Origin: Desulfamplus sp.
GTDB taxonomy: Bacteria; Desulfobacterota; Desulfobacteria; Desulfobacterales; Desulfobacteraceae
Length of the DNA stretch: 64,000 nt
Direction of reading: 5' to 3'
Assembly: GCA_015232455.1 (NCBI GenBank)
Contig: JADFZQ010000009.1
Span: 1 to 64,000, forward strand
The first letter of the stretch is position 1. Every line of letters starts with the position of its first letter. The position numbers and the translations under genes are program-made. The notes below the pieces were generated by a model. That model searched no databases, was not told where the DNA came from, and saw nothing but the letters and a program-made list of their open reading frames with translations. Below, piece by piece: positions 20,933 to 31,987 of the stretch.

Positions 20933-23497
20933 ATGAATTTCTCCATTGATTTTAAAGGAATAAACGAACTACTTTTCTCTGCATACGATAGTGGCAGAAA
21001 TTTTCTTTATGAATATGAAGTCTATTCGTTGCTGAAACACTCAGGGGCAGAAACACCGCCTCAATGCACATTTATTCCTCGTGGAGATAGACCTTCAGAT
21101 GAGGTTCTCAACGCAATTCCAGGTGATAAGGCTGTTCTTAAAATTGTCTCTCCAACGATAATCCATAAGACCGAGGTTGGCGGAGTTAAAATTGTAGAAA
21201 AAGAGAGCAATAAAATACGCTCTACTGTAAGGCGTATGCTTTATGAAGTGCCTGAAAATTATGCAGCATGGATTGAACGCAGCGAAAAAAATAGAGAAAG
21301 TTCTCCTCCTGAATACAAAGATTTGACAGGAGAAGCACTTATAGCTGCTATTAGCCGCGATTTAAAAGGCGTGCTTCAAGTTCAATTCATGCCTCCAGAC
21401 TCATCTTCATTTGGAAATGAGCTAATTGTTGGGGTTCGCCGCACTCGTGAGTTTGGGACAATCTTAAGTGCAGGTCTTGGTGGAACAGATACAGAGCTTT
21501 ATGCCCAAAGATTTAGAAAAGGGCAGGCAATTGTTGCTGGCTCTACAGAAATGAACGATGGACATTCATTTTTTCAGATGTTTAAAAAGACTATCTCTTA
21601 TCTAAAACTTGCGGGTTTAACTCGAGGTCAACGCCGTATTGTAACTGATGAGCAGCTTATTGAGTGTTTTGACTCGTTCATATCACTTGCCAACTATTAC
21701 TCCCCAACTAACCCTCATGCTCCGTTTATATTAGAGGAGCTTGAGATAAATCCATTTGCTTTTATAGATTATTTAATGGTGCCTTTAGATGGAATGTGTC
21801 GTTTTTCATTACAATCTAATAACACCAATAGCCGTCCAATCTATAAAATTGACAATCTTTTACACCCTGAATCCATTGGTATTATTGGTGTTTCATCAAC
21901 TCGTAGAAATTTTGGACGAATAATTCTTGACAATATTTTAACAGAAGGTTTTGACCCTGATAAAGTTGTAGTCGTAGGTAGTAGTGGTGAGCTTACTTTT
22001 GAAGTTAATTCAGAGATAGTTAAAGTAGATAGTGATAAGTTAGGAAGTCAGACCAAAGTAATTCATAAGATTAAATCGGTTCCAGATATTAAATCTTTGA
22101 CAGATAAACTCGATCTTTTTATTGTTGCAGTTGCTGCCAAACAAGTACCTGATATTATTGATGATATAATTTATCTTGATGCTGCCCAGAGCGTAATGCT
22201 TATCTCTGGGGGTATGGGTGAAACTGACGATAGTAAAGAGCGTGCTCGTCAGGTGGTAGAAAAAATCTATCTTAGTCATAAAATAGAGACGGTATTTGAT
22301 ACTAAACTTAACACAGAAAAGAGAGATGAAAACAACAGAGAAAAAAGAGAGAGTCCAAGTGGAGGACCTGTATTTCTTGGTGCTAACTGCATGGGTGTTA
22401 TTTCCCGCCCAGGTGGGTATGATACATGGTTCATTCCAGAAGAGAAACTGCCAAAGGAGAGAATATCAAATTTAAAAGATAGAACTTCTTATTTTCATAG
22501 AGCAGCCCTTATAAGCCAAAGCGGAGCATTTATGCTTCATCGTACCCACCAGTTTCCACAACTTAGACCAGCTTACATGATATCAATGGGAAACCAGACT
22601 GACCTTACACTTGGCGATATGGTTCACTATTTTAAAAATTCAGACAATGTTGATGTGATTGCTATTTATGCTGAAGGATTTAATGATCTTGATGGTCTTG
22701 AGCTTTGTAAAGCTATTCATCATGCTGTATTATCTGGCAAAGAGGTTATTTTCTACAAAGCAGGTAGAACTCCAGAGGGCAAAGCCGCCACAAGCGGTCA
22801 TACAGCTTCGCTTGCTGGAGACTACATGGTTTGCGAGAATTGTGTGCGTCAAGCAGGGGCTATTGTGGCAAGAAATTTTACAGAGTTTCAGGAGCTTTTC
22901 TCTCTTGCTGAAAATTTGAATAAAAAGATAATAAAAGGAAATCGTCTTGCTGCGGTTAGCAGTGCTGGATTTGAAGCTGTAGGCATGGCAGACTCTATTC
23001 AATCAGATGATTTTACTATGGAGCTTGCTCGTTTTGAAGATAAGACGAAGATCAGAATTAAAGAGATACTTGATAATAAAAAGCTAAACGCATTCGTTAC
23101 TATTGCCAATCCGCTTGATATAAATCCTGCTGCTGACGATGAGGCACATGCCCAAATTACAGCCGCTCTTGCCGAAGATGCTAATGTTGATGCCATTGTG
23201 TTGAGTATTGCCCCGCTATCTCCATCTATAAAAACCCTTGATAACAGACAATTTCCAATTTATGACATGAACGCAGAGGATAGTATTTTGCATCGCGTCA
23301 TTAACTTAGTTGCTCAAACTGAAAAACCTATTATAGCTGTTGTAGATGGTGGAGTTCTCTACGAACCTTTAAGAAGCTCACTTATGGATAATGGCATCTC
23401 TGTTTTCACTGTATGTGATAGAGCAATTGCTGCAATCTCTCTTTATATTCAAGGACGACTTGCTGCTGATGCCATACGCGGGGGACACGGGATATGA
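20933..23497 (+). CDS. Acetate/acyl-CoA ligase (ADP-forming), fused ATP-grasp and CoA-binding subunits
   Basis: ATP-grasp_5-like N-terminus (VLKIVSPTIIHKTEVGGV), CoA-binding (LLHPESIGIIGVSSTRRNFGRIILDNI), SGHTASLAGD. Confidence 0.88.
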   Translation: MNFSIDFKGINELLFSAYDSGRNFLYEYEVYSLLKHSGAETPPQCTFIPRGDRPSDEVLNAIPGDKAVLKIVSPTIIHKTEVGGVKIVEKESNKIRSTVRRMLYEVPENYAAWIERSEKNRESSPPEYKDLTGEALIAAISRDLKGVLQVQFMPPDSSSFGNELIVGVRRTREFGTILSAGLGGTDTELYAQRFRKGQAIVAGSTEMNDGHSFFQMFKKTISYLKLAGLTRGQRRIVTDEQLIECFDSFISLANYYSPTNPHAPFILEELEINPFAFIDYLMVPLDGMCRFSLQSNNTNSRPIYKIDNLLHPESIGIIGVSSTRRNFGRIILDNILTEGFDPDKVVVVGSSGELTFEVNSEIVKVDSDKLGSQTKVIHKIKSVPDIKSLTDKLDLFIVAVAAKQVPDIIDDIIYLDAAQSVMLISGGMGETDDSKERARQVVEKIYLSHKIETVFDTKLNTEKRDENNREKRESPSGGPVFLGANCMGVISRPGGYDTWFIPEEKLPKERISNLKDRTSYFHRAALISQSGAFMLHRTHQFPQLRPAYMISMGNQTDLTLGDMVHYFKNSDNVDVIAIYAEGFNDLDGLELCKAIHHAVLSGKEVIFYKAGRTPEGKAATSGHTASLAGDYMVCENCVRQAGAIVARNFTEFQELFSLAENLNKKIIKGNRLAAVSSAGFEAVGMADSIQSDDFTMELARFEDKTKIRIKEILDNKKLNAFVTIANPLDINPAADDEAHAQITAALAEDANVDAIVLSIAPLSPSIKTLDNRQFPIYDMNAEDSILHRVINLVAQTEKPIIAVVDGGVLYEPLRSSLMDNGISVFTVCDRAIAAISLYIQGRLAADAIRGGHGI

Positions 23498-23583
23498 TTC
23501 TTGCGTCAAACATATCTTGAGCAATAAACATTGTTTTATTTTTATCAGGTTTAGCTCAACGACACCCACAATACCACGAGAGT

Positions 23584-24153
23584 TCAGTTGTGGTAGTTGA
23601 GTTCCTTATGCCTAAAACAGTTAGTTGTATGGTCATTAACCATGCCAATAGCCTGCATGAATGAGTAGCATATAGTTTGCCCCACAAATTTAAAGCCCAT
23701 TTTTTTAAGCTCTTTGCTCATCTTACGTGACTCTATTGTGTGTTTGGGAATTTCGAGATGTGATTTCCAGCTATTTTGTATGGTTTTGCCATCTGTGAAT
23801 GACCATATATAGTTACTGAAGCTGCTGTACTGTTCTTCTATTTCAATAACAGCTTGGGCATTGGAGATTACACTTTCGATTTTACGTCTGTTCCGTATAA
23901 TATTTTTATTTTGCAATAAATTCTCAATTTTATTTAATGAATATGATGCAACCTTTTCTGGTTCAAAATTATCAAATGCTATTTTGTAATATTCTCTTTT
24001 ATTTAGAATAGTTTGCCAGCTTAAACCCGCCTGTGCCCCTTCCAAAGTAAGAAATTCAAAAAGCAGTTGATTGCTATGAACAGGTACGCCCCATTCATGG
24101 TCATGATAATATTGCATCAACTCATCGTTGCCTACCCATTGACAGCGATCCAT
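23584..24153 (-). CDS. tag: DNA-3-methyladenine glycosylase I
   Basis: CQWVGNDELMQYYHDHEWGVPVHSNQLLFEFLTLEGAQAGLSWQTIL. Confidence 0.95.
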   Translation of the reverse strand: MDRCQWVGNDELMQYYHDHEWGVPVHSNQLLFEFLTLEGAQAGLSWQTILNKREYYKIAFDNFEPEKVASYSLNKIENLLQNKNIIRNRRKIESVISNAQAVIEIEEQYSSFSNYIWSFTDGKTIQNSWKSHLEIPKHTIESRKMSKELKKMGFKFVGQTICYSFMQAIGMVNDHTTNCFRHKELNYHN

Positions 24154-24195
24154 TAATATTCCTTTAATTTAAGTGTAAACAATTGTAAAGCATAG

Positions 24196-24582
24196 TTATT
24201 CAGAAACAGGATATTTACCTAAAGGTGCAAAGCAAACTTGAGCCAATCTGAAATGAGCAAAACCAAAAGGGATACCAATAATAGTAAGACAAAGAGCTGC
24301 ACCAGCAAGAATATGAGAGATAGAAAGCCATATTCCAGCAAATATAATCCATAGGAAGTTGGCAAGACCTGTTCCAAAAATTCTTGTTTTTCCAATATCT
24401 TTAGCATCAACTAATTTTTTGCCAAAAGGAAACGCTGCAAAACCTGCTATTCTGAATGCTGCATAAGCAAATGGAATACCTATAATGGTAATAAAAAGCA
24501 GAGAACCTGCCAGTATCCACAATGCCCATGATAGGATACCACCACCAAATAGAAACCAGAGAATGTTTAGTAATAATGACAT
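24196..24582 (-). CDS. YccF domain-containing membrane protein
   Basis: Duplicated ITIIGIPFAYAAFRIAGFAAFPFGKK / LTIIGIPFGFAHFRLAQVCFAPLGK. Confidence 0.9.
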   Translation of the reverse strand: MSLLLNILWFLFGGGILSWALWILAGSLLFITIIGIPFAYAAFRIAGFAAFPFGKKLVDAKDIGKTRIFGTGLANFLWIIFAGIWLSISHILAGAALCLTIIGIPFGFAHFRLAQVCFAPLGKYPVSE

Positions 24583-24761
24583 TATTATTCCTCTTGATTA
24601 GTTTTTTATTAGAGGGTATTTTTTATTATTCTAACAATATTGAAGTAATAAAAGATAAATATTTAAATTAAACATTTTTAGATTAATATCTTGCAAAATT
24701 AATTTTCTGTGAAATAAAGTTTGTTAATAAATACTTATAACAATAAAAGAAAAGAGGCAAT

Positions 24762-25385
24762 ATGTTTAGAAATTTAGCTGCTGATGCATTAGGTCTTAGT
24801 GATATTGGAAAAATCATTGAACCCAAAGATTTTGATAAGACAGAGATTGATGAATATGTTTTTAATGAAGACAATGAAAAGATATTTGTTGTAATCAAAT
24901 CAAAGACCGATGAGTACTGTTTTACTAACACAGCTTTTATTCATTTAGATGGAAAGAGTGCGGCAAGCAAAAAAAGAAATTTAAAAAGGTACCCTTATCG
25001 ATATTACCAAATAAGTAATGTCTCTGTTGAAACAGCAGGAACTATTGACCTTGATGCTGAAATTAAATTCAAAATAGGTGATGAAGAGATATCAATTGAT
25101 ATTGATAAAAAGCAGATGGAGAGGATCAGAGATATATACAAGGCACTTTTTAAGATTTCAGAAAAATATAAAGAGATTCATAAGTATATGGGGATTTTGC
25201 AACATACTCACGAAGCTATCAATAAAATGTTTGTTTTAAGAGAACTTACAGAGCAAGTTGTTCTAAATCTTCCTGATATAATTAACCAAACTGCTCATCA
25301 GGTTGAGCTTCACTATATAAATCGACAAAATGAGATTCAAAACTACGATTTTGGTTCTATTTTTGAACGCTATATCAAATCGTAA
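24762..25385 (+). CDS. PH-domain (YvbH-like) protein
   Basis: TNTAFIHLDGKSAASKKRNLKRYPYRYYQISNVSVETAGTIDLDAEIKF. Confidence 0.7.
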   Translation: MFRNLAADALGLSDIGKIIEPKDFDKTEIDEYVFNEDNEKIFVVIKSKTDEYCFTNTAFIHLDGKSAASKKRNLKRYPYRYYQISNVSVETAGTIDLDAEIKFKIGDEEISIDIDKKQMERIRDIYKALFKISEKYKEIHKYMGILQHTHEAINKMFVLRELTEQVVLNLPDIINQTAHQVELHYINRQNEIQNYDFGSIFERYIKS

Positions 25386-25431
25386 TATAATTTAATTCTC
25401 ACAATTATTAAATTGATAACAAGGTGATTAT

Positions 25432-25782
25432 ATGTTTGGATTGAATTCTACTAATGGCTACACTGAAGTATTAAACGGAATTAGAATAAAAACAATAAAC
25501 TTTGGAAAACAGACTCTTATGACAGAGTTTGTGCTTACAAAGGATGCTCTATTGGTTGAACATGCCCACATTTATGAACAAACTGGATATTTAGTAAAGG
25601 GAAAGATAAAATTATATATAAATGGGGTTTCGCAAATAATTAACCCCGGTGATAGTTGGAATATTCCTTCCAATATCAAACATAAAGCAGAAATACTTGA
25701 AGATTCTATTGCAATTGAGGTTTTTTGTCCATTTAGAGAGGATTACGAAAAATTTATCAATAAAGATGATATAATTGAATAG
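25432..25782 (+). CDS. Cupin-domain protein
   Basis: VEHAHIYEQTGYLVKGKIKLYINGVSQIINPGDSWNIPSNIKHKAEI. Confidence 0.88.
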   Translation: MFGLNSTNGYTEVLNGIRIKTINFGKQTLMTEFVLTKDALLVEHAHIYEQTGYLVKGKIKLYINGVSQIINPGDSWNIPSNIKHKAEILEDSIAIEVFCPFREDYEKFINKDDIIE

Positions 25783-25831
25783 CTTATATCCCATCTGCAA
25801 TTCTAATTTAAAAATTGTTTTAGCACATTGT

Positions 25832-25888
25832 TTTAGCCGAGCTATAAATCGCACGGCTAAATTATAATAAAATCCACTAAAGTGGATT
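25832..25888. terminator. Tandem hairpins between convergent genes
   Basis: TTTAGCCG/CGGCTAAA and AATCCACT-AA-AGTGGATT. Confidence 0.55.
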
Positions 25889-25910
25889 AAATAATAGATA
25901 ATTAATAAGG

Positions 25911-26780
25911 TTACAAAGCCCTCATATATTCTGGTCTTAACTTTACTTTACCCTTAAGTGCTTGTGCAATTAAAGATAGGGTCTTTTCTCTATCTTTTGG
26001 AAGATTTGCTCTGATTGGCAGATAATTTGATGCGTGATTTGCATGAAAAAGTCCGTCAGTAAGATGTGTAGTTGCTATCATAGTGCCAAGTTCTGTGAGC
26101 ATCTCATCTGGTGTTATAAGATCAAAATCACCATTTTGGTAATCTTTGTGCATAGGTGTTCCGGGTATTAGCATCAAGCTCAATGCCCCAACATATTCTG
26201 GGTCTATTGCAGATAAAACTCTTCCTGTTTCCGCAGCATGTATGTTTGAACGCTCTTTACCAGCAAGCCCAAGAAGCACAGTGATAGATAGCTTTATTCC
26301 AGCACTTCTTATCTTTTTGCCCATCTCAATCATCTTATTTGAGTCAGAACCTTTATTTATCTTCTTTAGAGTAACATCATCACCTGACTCAAGCCCCATG
26401 TAGGCAATCTTTACACCAAGTTTGTTTAGCTCTTTAAGCTCTTCTAAAGTTTTCATCTTAATGCTTTTTGTATTTGCATAAAGTCCAATTCGCTCGATCC
26501 AAGGCAGCCGTTGATTTATCCTTTCAATTATTGGCACAAGTCTTTTTTGTGGAATTATAAGAGCATCGCCATCGCAGAGAAATAGTCTTGTTTGACGCCT
26601 GAAATGCTTTGCTGCAAATTCAATATCCTCAAAAATTATAGCATCATTTTTTATAGTAAATCTCTCACCTTTGTATGCTCCACAAAATGTGCATTTGTTA
26701 TGTGAACATCCAACAGTAACTTGAAGCAAAATACTGTCAGCCTCACTTGGGGGTCTTATAATATTGCCTTCATAGTGCAT
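25911..26780 (-). CDS. Radical SAM protein
   Basis: VTVGCSHNKCTFCGAY (CxxxCxxC), GLESGDDVTLKKINKG. Confidence 0.9.
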   Translation of the reverse strand: MHYEGNIIRPPSEADSILLQVTVGCSHNKCTFCGAYKGERFTIKNDAIIFEDIEFAAKHFRRQTRLFLCDGDALIIPQKRLVPIIERINQRLPWIERIGLYANTKSIKMKTLEELKELNKLGVKIAYMGLESGDDVTLKKINKGSDSNKMIEMGKKIRSAGIKLSITVLLGLAGKERSNIHAAETGRVLSAIDPEYVGALSLMLIPGTPMHKDYQNGDFDLITPDEMLTELGTMIATTHLTDGLFHANHASNYLPIRANLPKDREKTLSLIAQALKGKVKLRPEYMRAL

Positions 26781-26798
26781 GATCTTTTTTACTCCTAT

Positions 26799-28361
26799 CT
26801 ACTCTACTTTATCGTCTGAGATAAAATCGGCAGGTTCTGTTACTACACTTTCATTTTGTGATATTACGTTTTTATCATTATTATTACTGAGTGCTGGTAG
26901 ATATACAGTAAAAATAGTTCCTCTGCCAAGTTCGCTTTGAACTGTAATCTCCCCACAATGTTTTTTCACAATGCCATGAACAACAGAAAGCCCAATACCA
27001 GAGCCTTTATCTGGCTTTTTAGTTGTAAAGTAGGGTTCAAATATAGAGTGAATTATATTAGATGGTATGCCAGCTCCTGTATCTGAGACCCTTATCCTTA
27101 CATAATCACCAGCGTCTAAGCTATTTTCAGGAGATTTAGATTCAAGATTAGAGTTTAAATTATATGATATGCAATCAAACTGTGCATCTATACTAATATC
27201 AGAGACATTAACATCAATAAATCCGCTCATATTTTCAATAGCATGAAAAGCATTTGTACAAAGATTCATAAAGACCTGATGGAGCTGAGTTGGGTTACCC
27301 ATAATAGTTAATTTGCTATCAATATCAGAGTTCAGTTTTATAGATGAAGGAAATGACGACCTCAATAGAGTTAAGACTTCACAAGCAATATCTCCAACAT
27401 TAACGGGCATCATGGTCTCTTCTGTCTGGCGAGCAAATTTTAATATCTGATTTACAAGCTCTTTTGCACGTCTGCCTGCCAAATTGATTTGGGTTAGATT
27501 GTGTTCAGCAACAGAACCTTTTTCCACCTCACACAATGTCATCTCAGAGTATCCTATTACTGCTCCAAGGATATTATTAAAGTCATGTGCAATACCACCA
27601 GCAAGAGTTCCAATAGATTGCATTTTATGAGATTGGCGTAACTGAGCTTCTATTCTCTTACGCTCCTCTTCTGCTTTTTTACGCTCTGCTTCTGCTTGCT
27701 TATATTCAATAAAAAGATTTCTTTGAAGAGTCTCGCTTTTATCTAAAGCATCAATGGTTTCAAGCTGATTTTGGTTAGCCTTTGCCATTCCAACAGCCGG
27801 CATAGTTAGAAATACAGAAAAGACAGATAATGCAGTTAGCCATGAGGTAGGTGATGTGGCATATAAATAGATGTCAAATGAGAATTGCAGCAAGCCTGTA
27901 ACAGCTAAAATCGCAATAATCAAAATAGAAACAAGACTCATGCTAAGAGCGGTCATACCCCATTTTTTTCCAAACATAATTGGAGTATTTAGGCAAAATA
28001 TTGATAAGAAAACAAATCCCATACTGCATAGCCCATACTGTAAGAGATCAGCAATACCAAGCAAAAACATAATAATTAGCATTGTAATTGCTCTGAATGT
28101 GATGGATAGATATTTCCTAAAAATGGAGATAATAGAAATTATGCAGTATAGAGTAATATGAAAGTAGAAAACAGGTTGCCAGCCAGTTTCAAATGTGCGT
28201 GATAGGGATATCATAAGGACAGGAAAACAAGCAAAGGTAAAGAGCATAAACATTTTAGAGCTTACAATATCTCTTGAAAACTCAACTACCTCTACAACTT
28301 TTAAGCCTTTACCGTTTTTAGCACTCCATTTGGAGAATATATGTTTTTTTTGCGTAACCAT
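26799..28361 (-). CDS. Membrane histidine kinase
   Basis: GTLAGGIAHDFNNILGAVIGYSEM; FEPYFTTKKPDKGSGIGLSVVHGIVKKHCG. Confidence 0.92.
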   Translation of the reverse strand: MVTQKKHIFSKWSAKNGKGLKVVEVVEFSRDIVSSKMFMLFTFACFPVLMISLSRTFETGWQPVFYFHITLYCIISIISIFRKYLSITFRAITMLIIMFLLGIADLLQYGLCSMGFVFLSIFCLNTPIMFGKKWGMTALSMSLVSILIIAILAVTGLLQFSFDIYLYATSPTSWLTALSVFSVFLTMPAVGMAKANQNQLETIDALDKSETLQRNLFIEYKQAEAERKKAEEERKRIEAQLRQSHKMQSIGTLAGGIAHDFNNILGAVIGYSEMTLCEVEKGSVAEHNLTQINLAGRRAKELVNQILKFARQTEETMMPVNVGDIACEVLTLLRSSFPSSIKLNSDIDSKLTIMGNPTQLHQVFMNLCTNAFHAIENMSGFIDVNVSDISIDAQFDCISYNLNSNLESKSPENSLDAGDYVRIRVSDTGAGIPSNIIHSIFEPYFTTKKPDKGSGIGLSVVHGIVKKHCGEITVQSELGRGTIFTVYLPALSNNNDKNVISQNESVVTEPADFISDDKVE

Positions 28362-28394
28362 TTTTATATTCTAACTTAAGTATTATCATTTTTA

Positions 28395-28495
28395 ATACTG
28401 CTCAAGGGCATAAGTTGAGTTGTGCCTAAATTGTAGAGATGCATCTTCGTGCGTATCTACTTAAATATAAAAAGCTCAATTCATGTCCGCTTAAA
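28395..28495. repeat. MITE-like element with internal hairpin
   Basis: AATACTGCTCAAGGGCATAAGTTGAG ... GTAGAGATGCATCTTCGTGCGTATCTAC (28433-28460) ... AAAAAGCTCAATTCATGTCCGCTT. Confidence 0.75.
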
Positions 28496-28537
28496 ATTAA
28501 GAGTTATAAAATATTACATTTGGCAAATTTTATAGTT

Positions 28538-29626
<1,089 letters not shown>

Positions 29627-29649
29627 TTAAATAAGAATTGCACCGATAC

Positions 29650-30123
29650 TTACTTAGTTAAATAAACCGCAATACCAATTGGACCGTCCATTGTATCAAC
29701 AACAACCATTTTCCCTGAAATCTTACTCACAGCAGTTTTACTGATAATTTGAGGAACACCAAGACCAAAAGATGTTTCACTATCAATCTTGCTAAATGTG
29801 TTACCAGCAACCATATTTAAAGCCTCTTTAATCGTCCCTTCAAGATGGTCGTAAGTTAAGTTATCTCTATCTTCACCCATAAAATTTTCTGTCATCATAA
29901 TCAGCACATTATCTGGAATTATCAACGAAATAAGACCTGAAAAAGCTCCATGAAATGTAATTGTGGCAACTTGAACATCTTTTGCCTCAGATAGGCTAAA
30001 CTCGCTAACTGTTGTCTCTTCTTCTCTTGGCTCAACTGGGATATAAAACATAGTTTCCATTACTTCAGAAATCGAAATCACTATCTGACTCATCAGATTG
30101 CTCATTGTCATGGGACTCTCCAA
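29650..30123 (-). CDS. cheX: CheX-like chemotaxis phosphatase
   Basis: SISEVMETMFYIPVEP; EGTIKEALNMVAGNTF (ExxN motif); start overlaps the 3' end of the cheY ORF. Confidence 0.85.
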   Translation of the reverse strand: MESPMTMSNLMSQIVISISEVMETMFYIPVEPREEETTVSEFSLSEAKDVQVATITFHGAFSGLISLIIPDNVLIMMTENFMGEDRDNLTYDHLEGTIKEALNMVAGNTFSKIDSETSFGLGVPQIISKTAVSKISGKMVVVDTMDGPIGIAVYLTK

Positions 30124-30490
30124 GAATATTGGTTATCATGTCTCGTATCTGTTCTGGGGTAAATGGCTTTTTGATGTAGCCGGCAGCCCCGCTTTTCATA
30201 AACTGATCTATCTTTTCCCTACTGCCTTCTGTAGTAACTACCACAACTGGAATCTCTTTAAACAGATCATTTTGTTTCATCTTTACTAACATCTCAAGCC
30301 CATTCATTTGTGGCATGGTGAAATCTGTTATAACAATGTCAATCCAGTTATTTTTTAGCTTTTCAAGAGCTTCAACGCCGTTGGCAGCTTCATGGTAATT
30401 TGAATTAGAATACCCTGCTGCTTTAAAGGCTTTTTTTATTACAGCCCGCATGGGCATAGAGTCATCTACAAGTAAGATTGAGAATGTCAT
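30065..30490 (-). CDS. cheY: CheY-type response regulator
   Basis: ILLVDDSMPMRAVIKKAFKAAGY; DIVITDFTMPQMNGLEML. Confidence 0.92.
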   Translation of the reverse strand: MTFSILLVDDSMPMRAVIKKAFKAAGYSNSNYHEAANGVEALEKLKNNWIDIVITDFTMPQMNGLEMLVKMKQNDLFKEIPVVVVTTEGSREKIDQFMKSGAAGYIKKPFTPEQIRDMITNILGESHDNEQSDESDSDFDF

Positions 30491-30574
30491 TTATTAATAG
30501 ACCTCAGGCAATTAAAGTAGGATTAAACAGTAAAGCTCAATCCATATTGGGCATTTATAAAATCTGCCCTAAAT

Positions 30575-31438
30575 TTATACAACACGCAAAAGAGCTTCAA
30601 CTTTCTGCATGTTAATTGTAAAGTCAGCAATAATTTTTGCAATATCATCTGGAGTTATTGAAAGCTCTCTTATAATATCATCGTGAAATCTATATGAAAG
30701 CCCGTCTGAGCCTATACCCACACCCATCATCATACAGATACAATCAGCTAAATAGACAATGGAAACATCAATACCACTATCTACTACCCCATCAGGAATA
30801 TGGTGGTGTCTTATAATATTTACCATCTTAGGGCTAAATTTCCATATTTTTGCAATCATTGCACCAATCTCGGCATGATCTGTGCCAATTATCTTTTTTT
30901 CAGCCTCTACGAAGCTATAGCCGTCTTGCTCAATAAGGTTTTGAATTTTATCAGAAGATATCTGGATAAATTTATCAAGAACAGTTTTGCCAATATCTTT
31001 TAAGAGTGCTGCGGTAAATATTGTGTTGCTGCTTTCAGGAGCGATTTTTTTAGCAATATCTTTTGCAATCAAAGCAGAGGAGACAGCATGTTTCCACATA
31101 GCACCTTCATGCAAACCATACCCTTTCCAAGATTTATTTAGAGTCTTAGCACTTGCATTTAAAAGAGCAAGCTCAACAACCTGATCAATGCCAAGTATTG
31201 CAACAGCATCTTTTACAGATTCAACAGGGTTAGGAAGTCCAAAATAAGCAGAATTACAGGTTCTAAGGAGGTTCGCGGTAACAGCAGGATCATACTGAAT
31301 AATTTTGGCAATATCATTCATTGAGACAGAAGGGCTATCAACCATATCAACTATCTGGTTTGCAATTGCTGGGACAGGTCTTAAATTCTTTATATCCTTG
31401 ATAAGCAGTTGAATGGCTGTCATTGATTCACCTCGCAC
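30575..31438 (-). CDS. HDOD domain protein
   Basis: IQLLIKDIKNLRPVPAIANQIVDMVDSPSVSMNDIAKIIQYDPAVTANLLRTCNSAYFGLP. Confidence 0.92.
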   Translation of the reverse strand: MRGESMTAIQLLIKDIKNLRPVPAIANQIVDMVDSPSVSMNDIAKIIQYDPAVTANLLRTCNSAYFGLPNPVESVKDAVAILGIDQVVELALLNASAKTLNKSWKGYGLHEGAMWKHAVSSALIAKDIAKKIAPESSNTIFTAALLKDIGKTVLDKFIQISSDKIQNLIEQDGYSFVEAEKKIIGTDHAEIGAMIAKIWKFSPKMVNIIRHHHIPDGVVDSGIDVSIVYLADCICMMMGVGIGSDGLSYRFHDDIIRELSITPDDIAKIIADFTINMQKVEALLRVV

Positions 31439-31490
31439 AAACTTATAATGACCATATCTTGAGATTTAAAACTGTTTATGCTTAAATATC

Positions 31491-31970
31491 TCATATTTTT
31501 ACCTCATTTGAACCAGATGTCTTAACAAAAATATCGCCACTCTTTATCTCAAGACGAACTGTTCTGTTCACATTGCCGCCTACATCTTCGTAGTTGATAA
31601 GCACATTGTTTTTAAAGAGAAGTTTTTTAAGTGCCATGTAGTTACGTTTCCCGATGTTAAAAAAACCCTTTTGATCAAGAATTTGAGAACCGCCAAAGAC
31701 ATAGACTTTCATTCTCTTTTTAACTGCATTATACTTATAACTTTCTTTAAATAGGAGTGGAATACCGCTATCTGCAAACATATATGGATTTCGTTCCGCC
31801 TTTTCTCTGTCAAGAGATGACTCAGGAAGCATGTAGTGGAGAATACCACCAACTTTAACAACGGGATCAAAAACGACAAGCCCAATGCAAGAACCCAATG
31901 AGTAGGTGATTATATCACTACTTGGGTCATTGCTGACTTTCATATCTGAAACACCGACAATAATTCTCAA
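31491..31970 (-). CDS. cheD: Chemoreceptor glutamine deamidase CheD
   Basis: IITYSLGSCIGLVVFDPVVKVGGILHYMLPES. Confidence 0.94.
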   Translation of the reverse strand: MRIIVGVSDMKVSNDPSSDIITYSLGSCIGLVVFDPVVKVGGILHYMLPESSLDREKAERNPYMFADSGIPLLFKESYKYNAVKKRMKVYVFGGSQILDQKGFFNIGKRNYMALKKLLFKNNVLINYEDVGGNVNRTVRLEIKSGDIFVKTSGSNEVKI

Positions 31971-31987
31971 TGTGTTAAACCTCGTTA

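Noticed and set aside
22659-23196. ORFs overlapping the CoA ligase gene
   Set aside because: Overlap a well-supported CDS in other frames; no independent coding evidence.
30498-30565. Hairpin TTGGGCATTTATAAAATCTGCCCTAA as terminator
   Set aside because: Short stem without a convincing T-run on the relevant strand.
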